The position numbers and the translations under genes were made by a program. Positions 21,640-34,500 of a stretch of 64,000 nucleotides of DNA are shown one piece after another; positions within the stretch are counted from its first letter, which is position 1, and each line of letters opens with the position of its first letter. Source of the DNA: Gyrodactylus bullatarudis (taxonomy: Eukaryota > Platyhelminthes > Monogenea > Gyrodactylidea > Gyrodactylidae); contig SSNU01000060.1 in the NCBI GenBank assembly GCA_012064415.1, positions 1 to 64,000 of the forward strand, read 5' to 3'. A model generated the notes under the pieces. That model saw nothing but the letters and a program-made list of their open reading frames with translations. It ran no database searches and was not told where the DNA came from.

Positions 21640-22161
21640 AACAACAAACTAGATACCTCAATACATGCTAAATATATTCCTAATAAGCTGAGAGTCAAAA
21701 CTTATTTTCTACGAAAATTTTTTCACTCCCCCGAACTTAGGCTCATACTGTTCAAACAATTCATTCTTTCGCATTTTGATTATGGAGCACCTCTTCTCTG
21801 CAATCTCCCGTCAGGAACCATAAAGAAAACTGAACGCCTTCAATTTCAATTCCTACGGGCGTGCTTCGGGCCCTACTCATACAAGGAGCTCCTAAAAAAA
21901 GCTAATCTGCATCTCATCTGGCTTAGAAGAATTGCCTCAATCTGTTGCTCTTTACGAGAAAATTCCAAAACAAAATCTCGATTCTCACAATCTCCGCTCC
22001 TCAAGAGGATTTACAGTTCTTCTCACCACTATTCATCCTCTGAGGCATAGATTTCAAATTAACCTTAATGCATTTAAAGATCAAACTATAAAACAGATTG
22101 TATCATTTATTTTCAATTTTGTACCAGATAACCATGACTATTTTACAAACTGTTTTAAATA
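21640..22161 (+). pseudogene. LINE reverse transcriptase C-terminal fragment
   Basis: Plus-strand translation contains the post-catalytic region of LINE reverse transcriptases (KLRVKTYFLRKFFHSPELR, then FDYGAPLLCNLPSG and TERLQFQFLRACFG). It then loses frame and ends near 22161. It is 5'-truncated, as LINE copies usually are. Confidence 0.65.
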
Positions 22162-22549
22162 AAAAATCTTATAAATATATATAACTTTGGTTAGCATCAG
22201 TGAAAGTCTATCTTCGTGAATTGTAGCCTAATAAATTTCCTTTCTAATGAATTCAAATTATTGCTGTATTACACTGATGGATTTTTGACCTAAAAATAAT
22301 TACGTTAAATTAATAATTGTAGATTCATAATCAGCGCATCTTCAAACAAGACAAAAAGTGATCCTAGTTTTTTTTAAGGGAAGAAGTCAATTCTTAGAAA
22401 CGGATGAATTTTATAAATGATTATTGAATTACTTCTCGCTTGTACATTTTGTACACAGAAGAATGTTGGTAATATTTCTTTAAAAAGAATGTTTTATGAA
22501 TAATTAATAATAATAATACAAGACTATTTCCTGGCAAAACATGGATCAA

Positions 22550-25500
22550 TTAAGGTGATATTTTCTCAGTCTCAGTTCGAGAATCAACCAGTTCAGTATG
22601 CTGATTCAAGATTTCCTCTCCAAATAAACTGACAAGCTGATCACGATATTTACCTTTTTGTCTCTTCATGATATTGATACATGGACCCATAAGGCGTTCA
22701 AAACTGTCAACATCTAACACTAAAATGAAAATAAAATTTAGTATAGAAGACATTTTTACCAAAAATAAATATAAAACGATTTTTTCCCACTTTGATTTCA
22801 AAATTATTGAAGAATTGTTAAAGAAATATTCCAAAAAAGTAGAGATAATAAATTTGTTAGAGCCTTTACGTAAAAGGAGTTTTTTACAAGTTGAGCAACA
22901 ACAAAAAATACAAGATTCGTGATTCAGTATATTAACAAGGTATGGAAATATGCTCAGTTGAATTCAACCAATCAGAGAAAACTAGATTTTTCAACTTTTG
23001 ATACTTTTTTCTCAAGGTAATATTCTATGGCTATGAAATGCCAAACTTTACCTAAGAGTGTTAAGAAGTAATATTGTTTAACTTGAATAGGGTTCTTTCT
23101 CAGCATAGAGATGTAATAAGTGAATTTTCAACTGCATAAATTCAGATTTTGACAAGCAGGAAAATCAAGTATAATAGGAAATTCCTTATTCTTTTGTGCA
23201 CGCGAATAAAAAAATTCGATAATCTCTCAAATTTCCTCTCACAAAATCTTGTTCTTTAGTCGTCGCAATGCGGTAATTCTTTAGATTGTACATAAAAGAA
23301 TAATAAAATAATGTTATAAATTAATAAAAACATTAGAAATTATATCAGATAGTAGGAAGTACTGTTCAGTTTAAAGATTATTGCATTCAAATTATGTTCA
23401 ACTCATGGTGGTAGATGAAGACGTCTTGAGTGTTTTTCGCATCTTTCACAACCTATGGAAACTTTGGATTTGAATCCAGGCTAAGCGTCTAGATTTACTA
23501 GAGAAATGACAACAATTTGTGAGTAAATGTGACAAAAAACATTATGATTTCTAAATTGTAATTAAAATTACAAGCAAGAGTTGTTTTCTAATTGACGAAA
23601 AGATATGAAAAATTGAATTTTTGGTAGACACGCATTCCTTATTTCCATCAAGTACAGATTGATCAATATTGATTATTTGATTCGTCTAAGCCAATTGGAG
23701 AGACTAATTAATATGATGGACGGGAGAGTTGTAGGAAATTATTTTCTTGCTAAAAAAAGTGAAAGATCTCTAATGGGAAGATCTCTAGCAATCAAAGATT
23801 AAAGAGATAAAAGACAAAATGGATTAAATTAGACGTATTGGACTAAAATTTGTTTTATTCTTTTATTTAGGAATAGAAATATTAGTAAACATAAAAATAA
23901 TTTCCATGTAAAACTAATCCAAAATGCTTCTCTCTTACTCAGATGAAATATACAGATATAAAAAAACACGTTGGATTTCAACATTTTGTAAAACCTTTGT
24001 GAACATTGGAGAGTTTCAGATAGGAAAACTTTGAGAATAGAACATTTTTTGTTGGTTTCAATTTAATTGCAATATTCAGTTTTCTTGTCAGAATTTGATT
24101 AAGTAAAAACAATTACTATGAAACTAATATAAGGATTTTCAAAAATACACCAAATTTCCACTTTTTCAACTTTCGAATCCAATATTTCTATCGATTTCAA
24201 AGATTTGAAGCTGTTTTGTGCTGATATTTGAGACCAACATTAGACGAGGAATTCGAATTTGGCTGCAGAAGTTCGTCATTATTGTGAAAAATCGAAAAAT
24301 TTTGAATTTACTGATTATCACGAAGGGGAATGATCGAACATTTTAAAGTTTAATTTTTTCTTGAAAACAGTAGATTCCTTTCTACCTCCACGGCCCAATT
24401 CAAATTCTTTGTCAACTGCTGATCTCGAGTATTTGCATTCAACTGCTTCAATTCTTTATAATCGATAAAAATTTTGGGTTAGAATGTTGAAAAAGTAGAA
24501 ATTTGGTGCATTTTGAAATTCGAAAAACGGCCAACTTAAAATTTGATAAATATTCATATTTTTACGTCGAGTTCTTGGTGGAAAAATTAAGATTTTTGTA
24601 ACAATCACAGATTCCCAATATCAATCAAGCCATTTAAAAATGTTAGAACTTGTGAAAATTAATTTTAAAATTGTAATCTAATTAAGTAAAACAAAGACTC
24701 TTACTGAAACTCTTTGGAGAATTCGGTGTATTCTAGGTATATTCTGATAATCTCCCATTCCCCCCTTTATTTATACTAAGGTTTAACACGTAAAAATGAT
24801 TTATTCAACCCTGATTGGTCATCGCAGTCATCTCCCCTAAAATGAAAATTTTCGCTGATCTTCTTTTGAACTGTTACCGATTATTCTATTTTCCTAGTTT
24901 TGGTGATTAGAATATATATCTAGGCTTATTAATTTTGAAATGCTCAAGAAATATTACAGTAAAAATATTTCTATTGAAACATCTTATTTTTATTGAAACA
25001 CGAATATTTACCCCCTAATTAAGTATTATTTAATTCGACCAATCAGAATGCAGCAAGTGATTTCAATACATTTAGATAGGAAAAAAGTGAGTTTTTGTGA
25101 AAATGTGAAAATTCACTGTGTTTCAATAAAAATAAAATGTTTCAATAGAAATATTTTTACTGTAAAAGAAAATAGCAATTTCAACAATTCAGCAATTCAA
25201 TTTTCGAAGGATATTTCGTCACCATATCTAAAAGTTACATGTGAAATATCCGCAATGTTAGCTTTGATTTCACTCAATTTATCGATGATATTTTTCACGT
25301 GCTTAGTTATTCTCCTTAAGGACACCAACATTGTTATATTATACAATGTGTATAAATAATTTGCTTCCGTTTGCAAATGATAATCAGAAATAGTTTCAAC
25401 TAGTAAGAATCATATGTAAAACAGTCAAATTGACTATTAGCCAGAGATTTGATGGGAAATATATTTTTCCAATCAATTAAATTTTTGTTTTAATGTTTTA

Positions 25501-28500
25501 CTCATACGATCCAGATTAGTAGTTTGTCAGTAAATTCAGGATATTTTCATCAAACTTTTAGCTCTATCTTCATGGATAAATTATTTGGTTATTGATCAAA
25601 TTTCGTTTGATTATTTTTCGGATTTTACTTGACATTCCTTAGTTGAATAAGGAATAAAGGACTTGTATTTTTGAAATTTTTAATGATAAATATACAAAAT
25701 TGCATATGGACTATGGAATATTGAAGTAACCAAGGAGACGATACTAATCATTTGTAAAAAAATCAATTTTTTCAGAAATTTCAAAAAGATAGACTTCAAT
25801 TTTACCATTTATTGATATTAGCTAATTTATTAAAAACTTATCTCAACGTGAATTGTACTATTTCTCTTCTTTCTACTAAAGTGACTGTAAAAAGATTAAA
25901 TAAGAAATTACTAATACTCAAAGTAAACGCCAGAGTTAGGAAACAAAAAACGATCTTTCCATCAACTCAGTTCAGAGACTTTTCAATCTTTATGCTATAA
26001 TTAGCAGGAAATTCGTTTATCTGAGATTATCGTATTTATTTAGACTGCCATTACATCAAGAATACTTTCTGTCCCATATCAAGTTACTAGATTCAAGAAG
26101 CAAAATTGTTTGAATGACGAATTTCAATAAATCATTCTATGCTCACGTTTTCTAGCAAGAGAATATAGCAAGTCTAAGATATTTATATTTCGTTTAAAAG
26201 AAATCATAGTTTGATTTAATGCGATTTATCAACCAATCCGAAGAAAGCTTTGGGAAAATTTATTGACGTTTTTAAACCTTAAAACTATTTTTCACCTCCA
26301 TTTCACGGAAATTCGCCAATAAAACTAATAATATATAGTTTTTACAGTATTTAAAGTATTTTTTTCAATTTGGCGTTCAATTTCGAAATTCAAAAATAGC
26401 CTCATTTCTGTTATTTGGTATTTCTGACTATTCGAAGAAAAATATTGATTTTCAGTAAAGTTAGAAATCTCTCATCTTCATATCAACTAACTTCGAGGTC
26501 CCCAGCAATCAGCAGAAAAATGAATTATTAAGATACTAGCCCTCATAGAAAGTGGATCACCTAGATAATAATAGGGTAAGAATAATTTGCTGATGATTAT
26601 AATATTAAATTCTATTGAAATATTCATCGTTGAATAATCAATCGACCATGAATTATTTCCTTCAGATTCTAATGCATTCATAGTAATTTTAATTCCTTTC
26701 TTATTGATTTTAGTAAATTGAAATACAGTATATCCCAAAATCTGATATTTTTAGAGAAAATAAAATTATTTTATTCAATAAAAATTTTCATTTATATGAA
26801 ACAAAATTAATTTTGTTCTTGACTTTCCCTAGAAAAAATATTGAGTTTTTTTCAAAATAGTAAATTCTCAATTTCATATCAACTAGTTTTAATTGAGTCA
26901 TTTCTATTTCGAATTCAATCTAGAGCTGAAAGAAATCAAGGCAGGTTTCTTCAGTTCATCAACTCTGAATTATTTTACTATTTTTAAACTAATTGAAAAG
27001 AATATTTCTAGATGAGAGTTTTCTCAAATCAATATTTTCTTCAAAATAATCCAATGAGACTGAGGGGTGATAAATTAGCTGCAATAATTAACTTTATTGA
27101 TTTTGAAGCTAATATTATCACAAAAAGAGAAATTATTACTCAATTCATACCTATCTAATCAATACAATCGGTAAAAGTACTCGTATGCCAATTGAGTCAT
27201 AAAAGATTCTTCAAGAAAATAGACATGGTCTCTATTTTAAACTTTTATGACAATCCTTTTTTCTTCTATCTGTCATTAAAATTTTAATTTATCAACTTAC
27301 CAGCTAACTTAACATCACCACAAGCATAAACACCAGCCTGTCTTTTGCCCTTGCAGAGTAGTGCCAATTCTGAAAATTGAAATAACAAGTTATTTCGATC
27401 AAAATTTTCGTAAACTTTTGAATTTTTCTATCGATTTCTGCATTTTTTCTATAACTTAATCTAGTCTAATCATTCGACGATAGAATAAATCATATACCAT
27501 CCTTAAATCGATATCTATTAAGTAAATTAAGATTTATCTGAGGATAATTCGGCTAAATTAGAGAACGTTTGCCCCCCTTCTTATATTTTTATATGGGTAA
27601 CCAAACGCAAATGTTTTATTCAAATATTAATAAGCATATCAAATACTATCTAAAAACCACCATTAGATGGCGATAACACAACTATAAATTTTTTTCTTAT
27701 TTTGCTCAAAAATCGTCTTCAAAATCAAATTTACACGAAAATGTATCAAATTTAAACTAAATTATAGATTAGGTATTGAAGTTTGTTTATTTCTTATTCA
27801 CCGCATGCATAATTCTTTCATAAAAATTTAGCCATATTTCCTCCAGTAAGAAACAGTGTAGGGAGAAGATTCATACCAAAATTCTACAGCTTGTTTACTC
27901 TTACTCCATTCAAATAGGTTATTTGGTAACATTTATCGTATGCAAAGTAGAAACTTTCATTATTTTATTATTATAAATTACCTCCAAAGTAATCGCCTGG
28001 CTTGTATTCTCTAACTTGCTTCTCGATTCCTTCCTAAAATAAAATAAAATAAATCAATATACTTTCAAGTAGATATAGAAATTATAGAAATAAATAATTA
28101 AATGGTTTTTGTTTTGATTACTTATTAGAATAATAATGTATCTTAACACACTTTTCTAGACTATTTAGTCCTAAAATAAGTGCTTGAGGCTCTGGAATAC
28201 AATCTATTACTTTATATCTTACCAAATCTGTAACAGTAGCTTTTAATATGCCCTCTTCAACAAAATACATTTCTGAGCCGTTATCTCCTTGTTTCACAAC
28301 ATATTCACCTTCCTTGAAGGTTTTATGTGTTAACGCATCAGCGACATTTGTTCTTTCATATTCACTGAGCTCTTGTAGGATTTCAAAGTTATTCAACAAC
28401 TTGGTATTTTGTTTACGCTTTTTGTTAACTGCTTTGAGGACGATTTTCACTAAAAATAAATTCATTAAAATTTCAACCAAGCCTTTTTTCATTGCCTGAT

Positions 28501-31500
28501 TTGGTTTCAAAATAAACAATCAATTTACATAAAGTTGAATAATTCCCAATTTAAGAAACAAATCAATAGATAACTTACTAAAAGTATCACGATCAACAAC
28601 CCAGAGAATACCAGGGGATTTTGCATTTATTGTTGCTGCTCTTGGTGTATTATACATAAGAGCTAGCTCTCCAAATGAGCCGACATTGTTATATTGACCG
28701 ACATTCTTGTCATTTACAATAATCTCGTAAATGCCCCTGATAAAAATGGAGGATTAAGAAAATTTCAGAAAATATCCAGCAAAATTAAAGTTGGTTAATA
28801 TGATTTTGAAAGTTTATGGTTTTTAGTAGAAACTTTCTATTAAAGAGATTTTTGATTTTGATTATACTGCATACTTTTATCATTTTCTAAAGCCAATTAA
28901 TATGAAGATCTGAATTTATTGCATACACTTCTCCACCAGTTTTTTTTGAGAAAGCACACACCCTGTTTTTGACTGTTGAAACAGTTTTTTCTTATTATAG
29001 TCATACTTTGAAGTAGGCTAATTATTTAGAAAAATTATCTTTTGGACAATTTTTTTCTGTTTTTGGTCTTATTTTGTAGAGAAATTTCTCCTGGTTCGAT
29101 CTGTACCACTAAAACCTATTAAACTCGTTCAGCAAAAATTTTTAACTCAGAATTCAAAAAAATTGAATTACGCATCGGGAAAATTTGGGTTTTTTGATAA
29201 AATTTAATTTGTAAAAATCATAATTTCCAATCTCAATATTTACTAGGTGTAAGTAGTTTCAGTTGTCAAAATAAACAAAAATCTTCAAAATCATATCAAA
29301 AAGCTTTTGTTGTTTAAGACGATCATAATACCATCTGAGCTTTGATGCAGATTAAAAAAACGACAAAAGATAATAACTCCATGAACGTAGCTCAAATTCG
29401 ATAGAGAAAATCTTGCTCTTAGTTAACATTGTCATATTCGATAAGGTTAGATTTGACCTAAATTTACCAAATTTACGCATAAAAATATAATGTTACTAAC
29501 AAGTAGAAACTTGAATATAAAAATAGATTTATTTCATTATATTTTGACTAACTTTTCAATAACATAAAAGTTGTCGCCATCCTCTCCTTGCTTGATGACA
29601 ATTTCGTTTTCCTCAACTCTCTTCTCCTGCATTGCACTTATAATCTTTTTGATTTGATTCTTTTCAAAGAAGAAATAATTAGTATTTGAAAATAAAAAAT
29701 TGGTTTCTCTTTCATTACGCAATACAAATTATTAAATTTGAATCCTATCAAGGGGATTTAATCGCTAGAATGATTGATTTGAAGTCATTTTATTCAAGAC
29801 AGTAGACATCACTGATGAGGGAAATTTACTCCAAATAAAATTACTCGAAATGGTCATTTCCACCAACTAAAGAATTAAGAACGCTCTGACCTTTTGGAAA
29901 TTTTGTCCGACTCAGAGAAAATTTTTATAAAGGACATGGCTGAAATTTAAGATTGGGAATGGTTTCAGAATACGTTGATAAAAAATATGCAATTTTTTCG
30001 AAAAGAATCTTTAAACTCTGGAAATGGCAGACTTTTTATCCCAAGAGATGACTTCAAGATTATGGTTTCTCAATAGAACTAACTTCTCAGTAAATTTTTG
30101 TAAAGTTCTTTAAAAAATTATGGCTTGATAAAAAAATGGTGTTAATATTCTGATATAACTCGGCCTTTAGAATCAAATCATTGTAGCTCATTTTTCCCAT
30201 ATCCTTGGACATTTTGTGATATCTTCTTATGAAAATAAATGTAAATCTTCAGTCTTACGATATGGAATACCATGAGAAATCAGAGTTAATTTGAATTCAC
30301 TCTATAGAGAATAGAAACTATTACTAACTTTCAAATCCCATAAAAGAGCCTAGATATTCCATTGTTATTGTTATTAAATGCAAAGGAATTTAAGAAAATC
30401 AATTATTTAAATTGAATTTGTAAACTTTTCTATGGTGCCATTATTAGAATAATTCACAAATTGTACTAGAATAAAACTGTAGTTAAATGAATTGAGTTCT
30501 CTTCTTATTACAAAATAAATTTATAAATAATTCATGCCAAGAAAGACAAGGGAAGATTCTTGAAAAAAAATTATTTTCAATGTCAACGCTAAATTAATTC
30601 TGTCAGAAACGATTTACATTATGCTTATTAAGCAAATACATAGTGTACACTGAAGCGAAATATTCCCAAAAGATTCTGTATTGAATAACTTGTTGCTTAA
30701 GAGAAAGAGAGAAACACCCCAAAATAAAAATAGAAGATGAATTTCTCATATTAAGTATCCATATTTTATGTTTAGTATAAAATTCATTAAATTGGTAGAA
30801 ATTTCAATTTTTATTAGAAATGAAAACAAGGCTAATTCTTAGTTTCAAATTGTACTTTACCGAAAGTCTTTCCAATGCCAAAAGAAATCCTAAACGATAA
30901 ACTAATCTGATCAGAAATCTATGAAAGTTAGTAATCAAACTAGCCTGCATGATAACTGGTAGAATTTTCCCATTTTCAATAGTTTCTGATTCTCCTAGGA
31001 AAAAGAACTTCTCAAGATAAAATTTCAGACAAGTCAAATTGATTGAAAAAGTACAAAGGAAGAAATTGGCTCAACATCAAAGAAGGACAATCCCTAGATC
31101 TACTTTGGAGAATTCAATGAAAATATTTAGCATTCGATTCTGAGAAGGATAGAAGTTTTGTGAATACATTTTCATGGATATTTTTAAGTTTGAAAATCAA
31201 AAGTGCCTTTTTTATTCACCTTATTAAAGAGCTCCTAAAAAGTGTCTTAGTTACGGTCACATTTCTTTAGTTATTAATTATTAAAAAATAAAGTCTTCCG
31301 TTAAGGAAAAGAGTGGCCGAATTAAGAGATAGCGCCAAATTTTTTTTTTGAGAAAGAAATACTTGCCTTTTCCATGACTCTAAACATGAAGATTGTCTTG
31401 ATGATCTCCTGAAGTCGTTCTTTTTGCTCATCTGTTTTGTAATAAGTCTTGAGCTTAAAGTTTTCCATCTCCTCTGGATTGTAGCTGGCGCCAGCAACTG

Positions 31501-34500
31501 TGAAAAAAGGAAGAGTTGGAATATTCTTCTTCGTACAATTATAACTTAATTAAAATCAATACAAACTATAGTTTAGAAGAATTATTAGGAAATTCGCACT
31601 CTCTAGATTCAACCTGGAAATCAATTTTTAACTCCAAAATTTAAACTTTATGAGATGTTAGTTTGTTGCTGACTGTTAGCCGTTCTTGTTAGTAGAACGA
31701 CGGATTTAAGATGAATAAAAGCTTTTATTTTCGTCAGTTCTCATTTTGGTGATTTCTGTGCTGAAATTATGCCTGATTTTGTTGATTAAGTCGGGTCGTT
31801 TGTTTAGCAACCTTTCATTCACCTTAAACCCGTCGTTCTACTAACAAGCATGACTAACAGACAGCAACAAACTAAATTTTCCAAGAAATAAGAAAGCTTA
31901 TGAGTGAGATTTATGAGATGTGTAGTATTTTACTTTTCTCAAATACGATACGTATAGGTGGTTTTACTTTTACGCCAGAATAAAAAGGTTGTTTGGCACT
32001 AAGTTTTTGGAAATTCATGATTCAAAATAATCTTTGCTCAAGAAAACAAATCTTCTTAGACTTGAGAAATATGTTAATGCTAAACTTTCGTAAGACCCAG
32101 GGTTGAGAATACATTTGATAATGAAGATTTTATTCTACAAATTTAATTAAACAACGGCATCCGCCCAAAAATAAAATAATGCTTAAATAAATATTTTTTA
32201 TTTAATCGATAGAGATGAACTTTTAAATTGAGATTAATTTTTTCACTTTAAAGAACTTTTTTACCTGTGTAAGAGGTTTAACTGTAATTTGAAGAAAACC
32301 AATATTACTGCAAACTGAGTTCTTAGTAAAGTCAAATTATGTTTCCTTACTTATTCATATCAAGAATAAGTTATTCTATTTTAAAAATCATTAATATTTA
32401 CACACAAACAAGAAATTAATTCACAATAGAAGCTGTTAAATGATTGATTCTTCATTTCTTCACACAAACTAAAGTAAATACAAGTTTCGAGGAATTTTTC
32501 TATTCACATTCAAGATTTACTGATATCATTATCATCTGCTGAGAAATTTGCATTTGTAATCGAATTGATGATATTCATTCTGTTAACTTGAGATGGAAAA
32601 AGATTTGCATAAATTTATTTATAAATCCCATTATACCACAAATGTTGAAAGAATTAGACTTTTTTCAACTCATCCTCATTGTGGGTTCCACAATATATGA
32701 CAAAATCGAATCACGAAAAGGTGAAAACTTTTCGTAGTTTAGATTGATTTAATAATGTTTGGCCAGAGTCTGATGGCGATTTTAGGTGCTTAATAAAAAA
32801 AGAGTATGTATACCTAACCCGTCTTTAATTAATTATTGAGCTTTACAATCGAACCAGACAATTTTCTTAGCAAGGAGACAGTCGGAAATAATATTGATAA
32901 TTACAAAAATTAAGTACTTTATTCATAAAACAAAAAAGTTTTTATTGAAAAGTAAAATTTCTATCAAGAGTGACAAAACTTTTATTTTCTCAAACGAATA
33001 CCGAAAAATCAATTGAAATTTTGATAAAATGTCAAGGCTTCTTGAAAATTTAAATTAAAATCAATTGTATTCACAAATTGTTTTTTGGATTTTCATTTAA
33101 AAGCATATTTTTTAAACAAATCTTGTAGCCACGTTTTGATTAAATTTAATATGTTAAAGGCTGAAGGTTTAACTATTGATTGTTAAAATGGTGAACTTTT
33201 GTAAATACTACATTTCCATTTGGTTCTTTCTTTCAATAGAAATATTATCAAAATAAACACTCGAGTGAAACTTGAGTGATAAATGCAATCACATGAAAAT
33301 AAAATTCAAGTTAAATGACTATGCACGAGTCCAATGAGACGAAAAAAGTTTTTATCAACTTTATATCGAAGATTAAAGTGTTAGAATTTTAAAAAATATG
33401 GCAAAATTTCATAAAATCGATTCGAATCAGGCGACATGGCTGGTTAATTTTTTTTTCTTCGGGTTGAGCAAAGAATTTCTTCATTTTAATCAATAAACCA
33501 TTTAAACGCAGTTGTTTAAACCTCAAATCGTAATAAGATTTCTTTTTGACCTATTTCGATTAGTATTTGAAACTGAAAAGGCTCTAAAAAGTAGATAGAT
33601 AATCGATTAATCAATTGATATCAATCAATCTTTATTAGGCTGGAACATTGAGTCGATACTTATGGCTTTTTAAACTTTTGAGTATTTCCTTCTCTGAAAT
33701 TCTGACAATTCAATAGAACCAAATGAAGATGGTTTTTCCAAATTTCAATGATAATATTCGATTTTCTTGTCAAAGTATCTGCTTCTAATCGCTCAATAAT
33801 TTTCACCTTCTTGTTTTCTTCGACATTTCTAATCAAGAGAAAATTTATTTTTGTAAAACAGTTTTTATCTAAAAAAACTTAGCATCATCACAATATCCCT
33901 TGACAACAGACTTTGAATGATTGGAAAAAATTGTTTTATCCATCATTAGAAACACATTAGATAAAGAGTTGCTATTCTGTCTATATTTCACTCACTCACT
34001 GACTATTCGAAGTTTTCTTTCACACTCATTTGCATAGTTATGAGAGTTAGCATATTGTGTACTCCAGAAAATGTTATGCAAACATTCTCTAATGAGACAG
34101 AGGAGGATTTATCAACTTATCACTTAATTGACCAAATTTTCTCTTAATTTTCAAGTGTCTCGGCTTTCATGAGTTTATAGTGCAAATTAATTTCAATGTT
34201 TTTTATGCAAATCTATACGGAGTTATTGATTTTACGCTAACCATTTATAAAGATTTTATAAATTATATTTTTTAACTAATGAAATTTTTGGCGTTGATAT
34301 GATTCACGTAATTTATCAAAAACGTCCGAAAATCCGCTTAAAATCATATTTGTAGTAATAGAAGAAAAGTTTTTATTCATCAAGTGTACATTTCTTTATG
34401 GTTCATCAGAAGTGACACAAATAATGATAAAAGTTTTAAATTCGTTGAAATTAATATTTTATAAATTTTGAAAGAAGTATAGTAAAATAGCGCCGGATTC

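Noticed and set aside
22668..22922. 84-codon plus frame
   Set aside because: It is antisense to the last exon of the PKA regulatory gene and has no motif.
23400..23500. Possible tRNA: GGTGGTAGATG and GGATTTGAATCCAGG spaced like A and B boxes
   Set aside because: Arms do not pair and the B box lacks the TTCGA core.
25048..25359. 103-codon plus frame
   Set aside because: It begins inside a MITE and runs into intron DNA of the PKA gene, with no homology.
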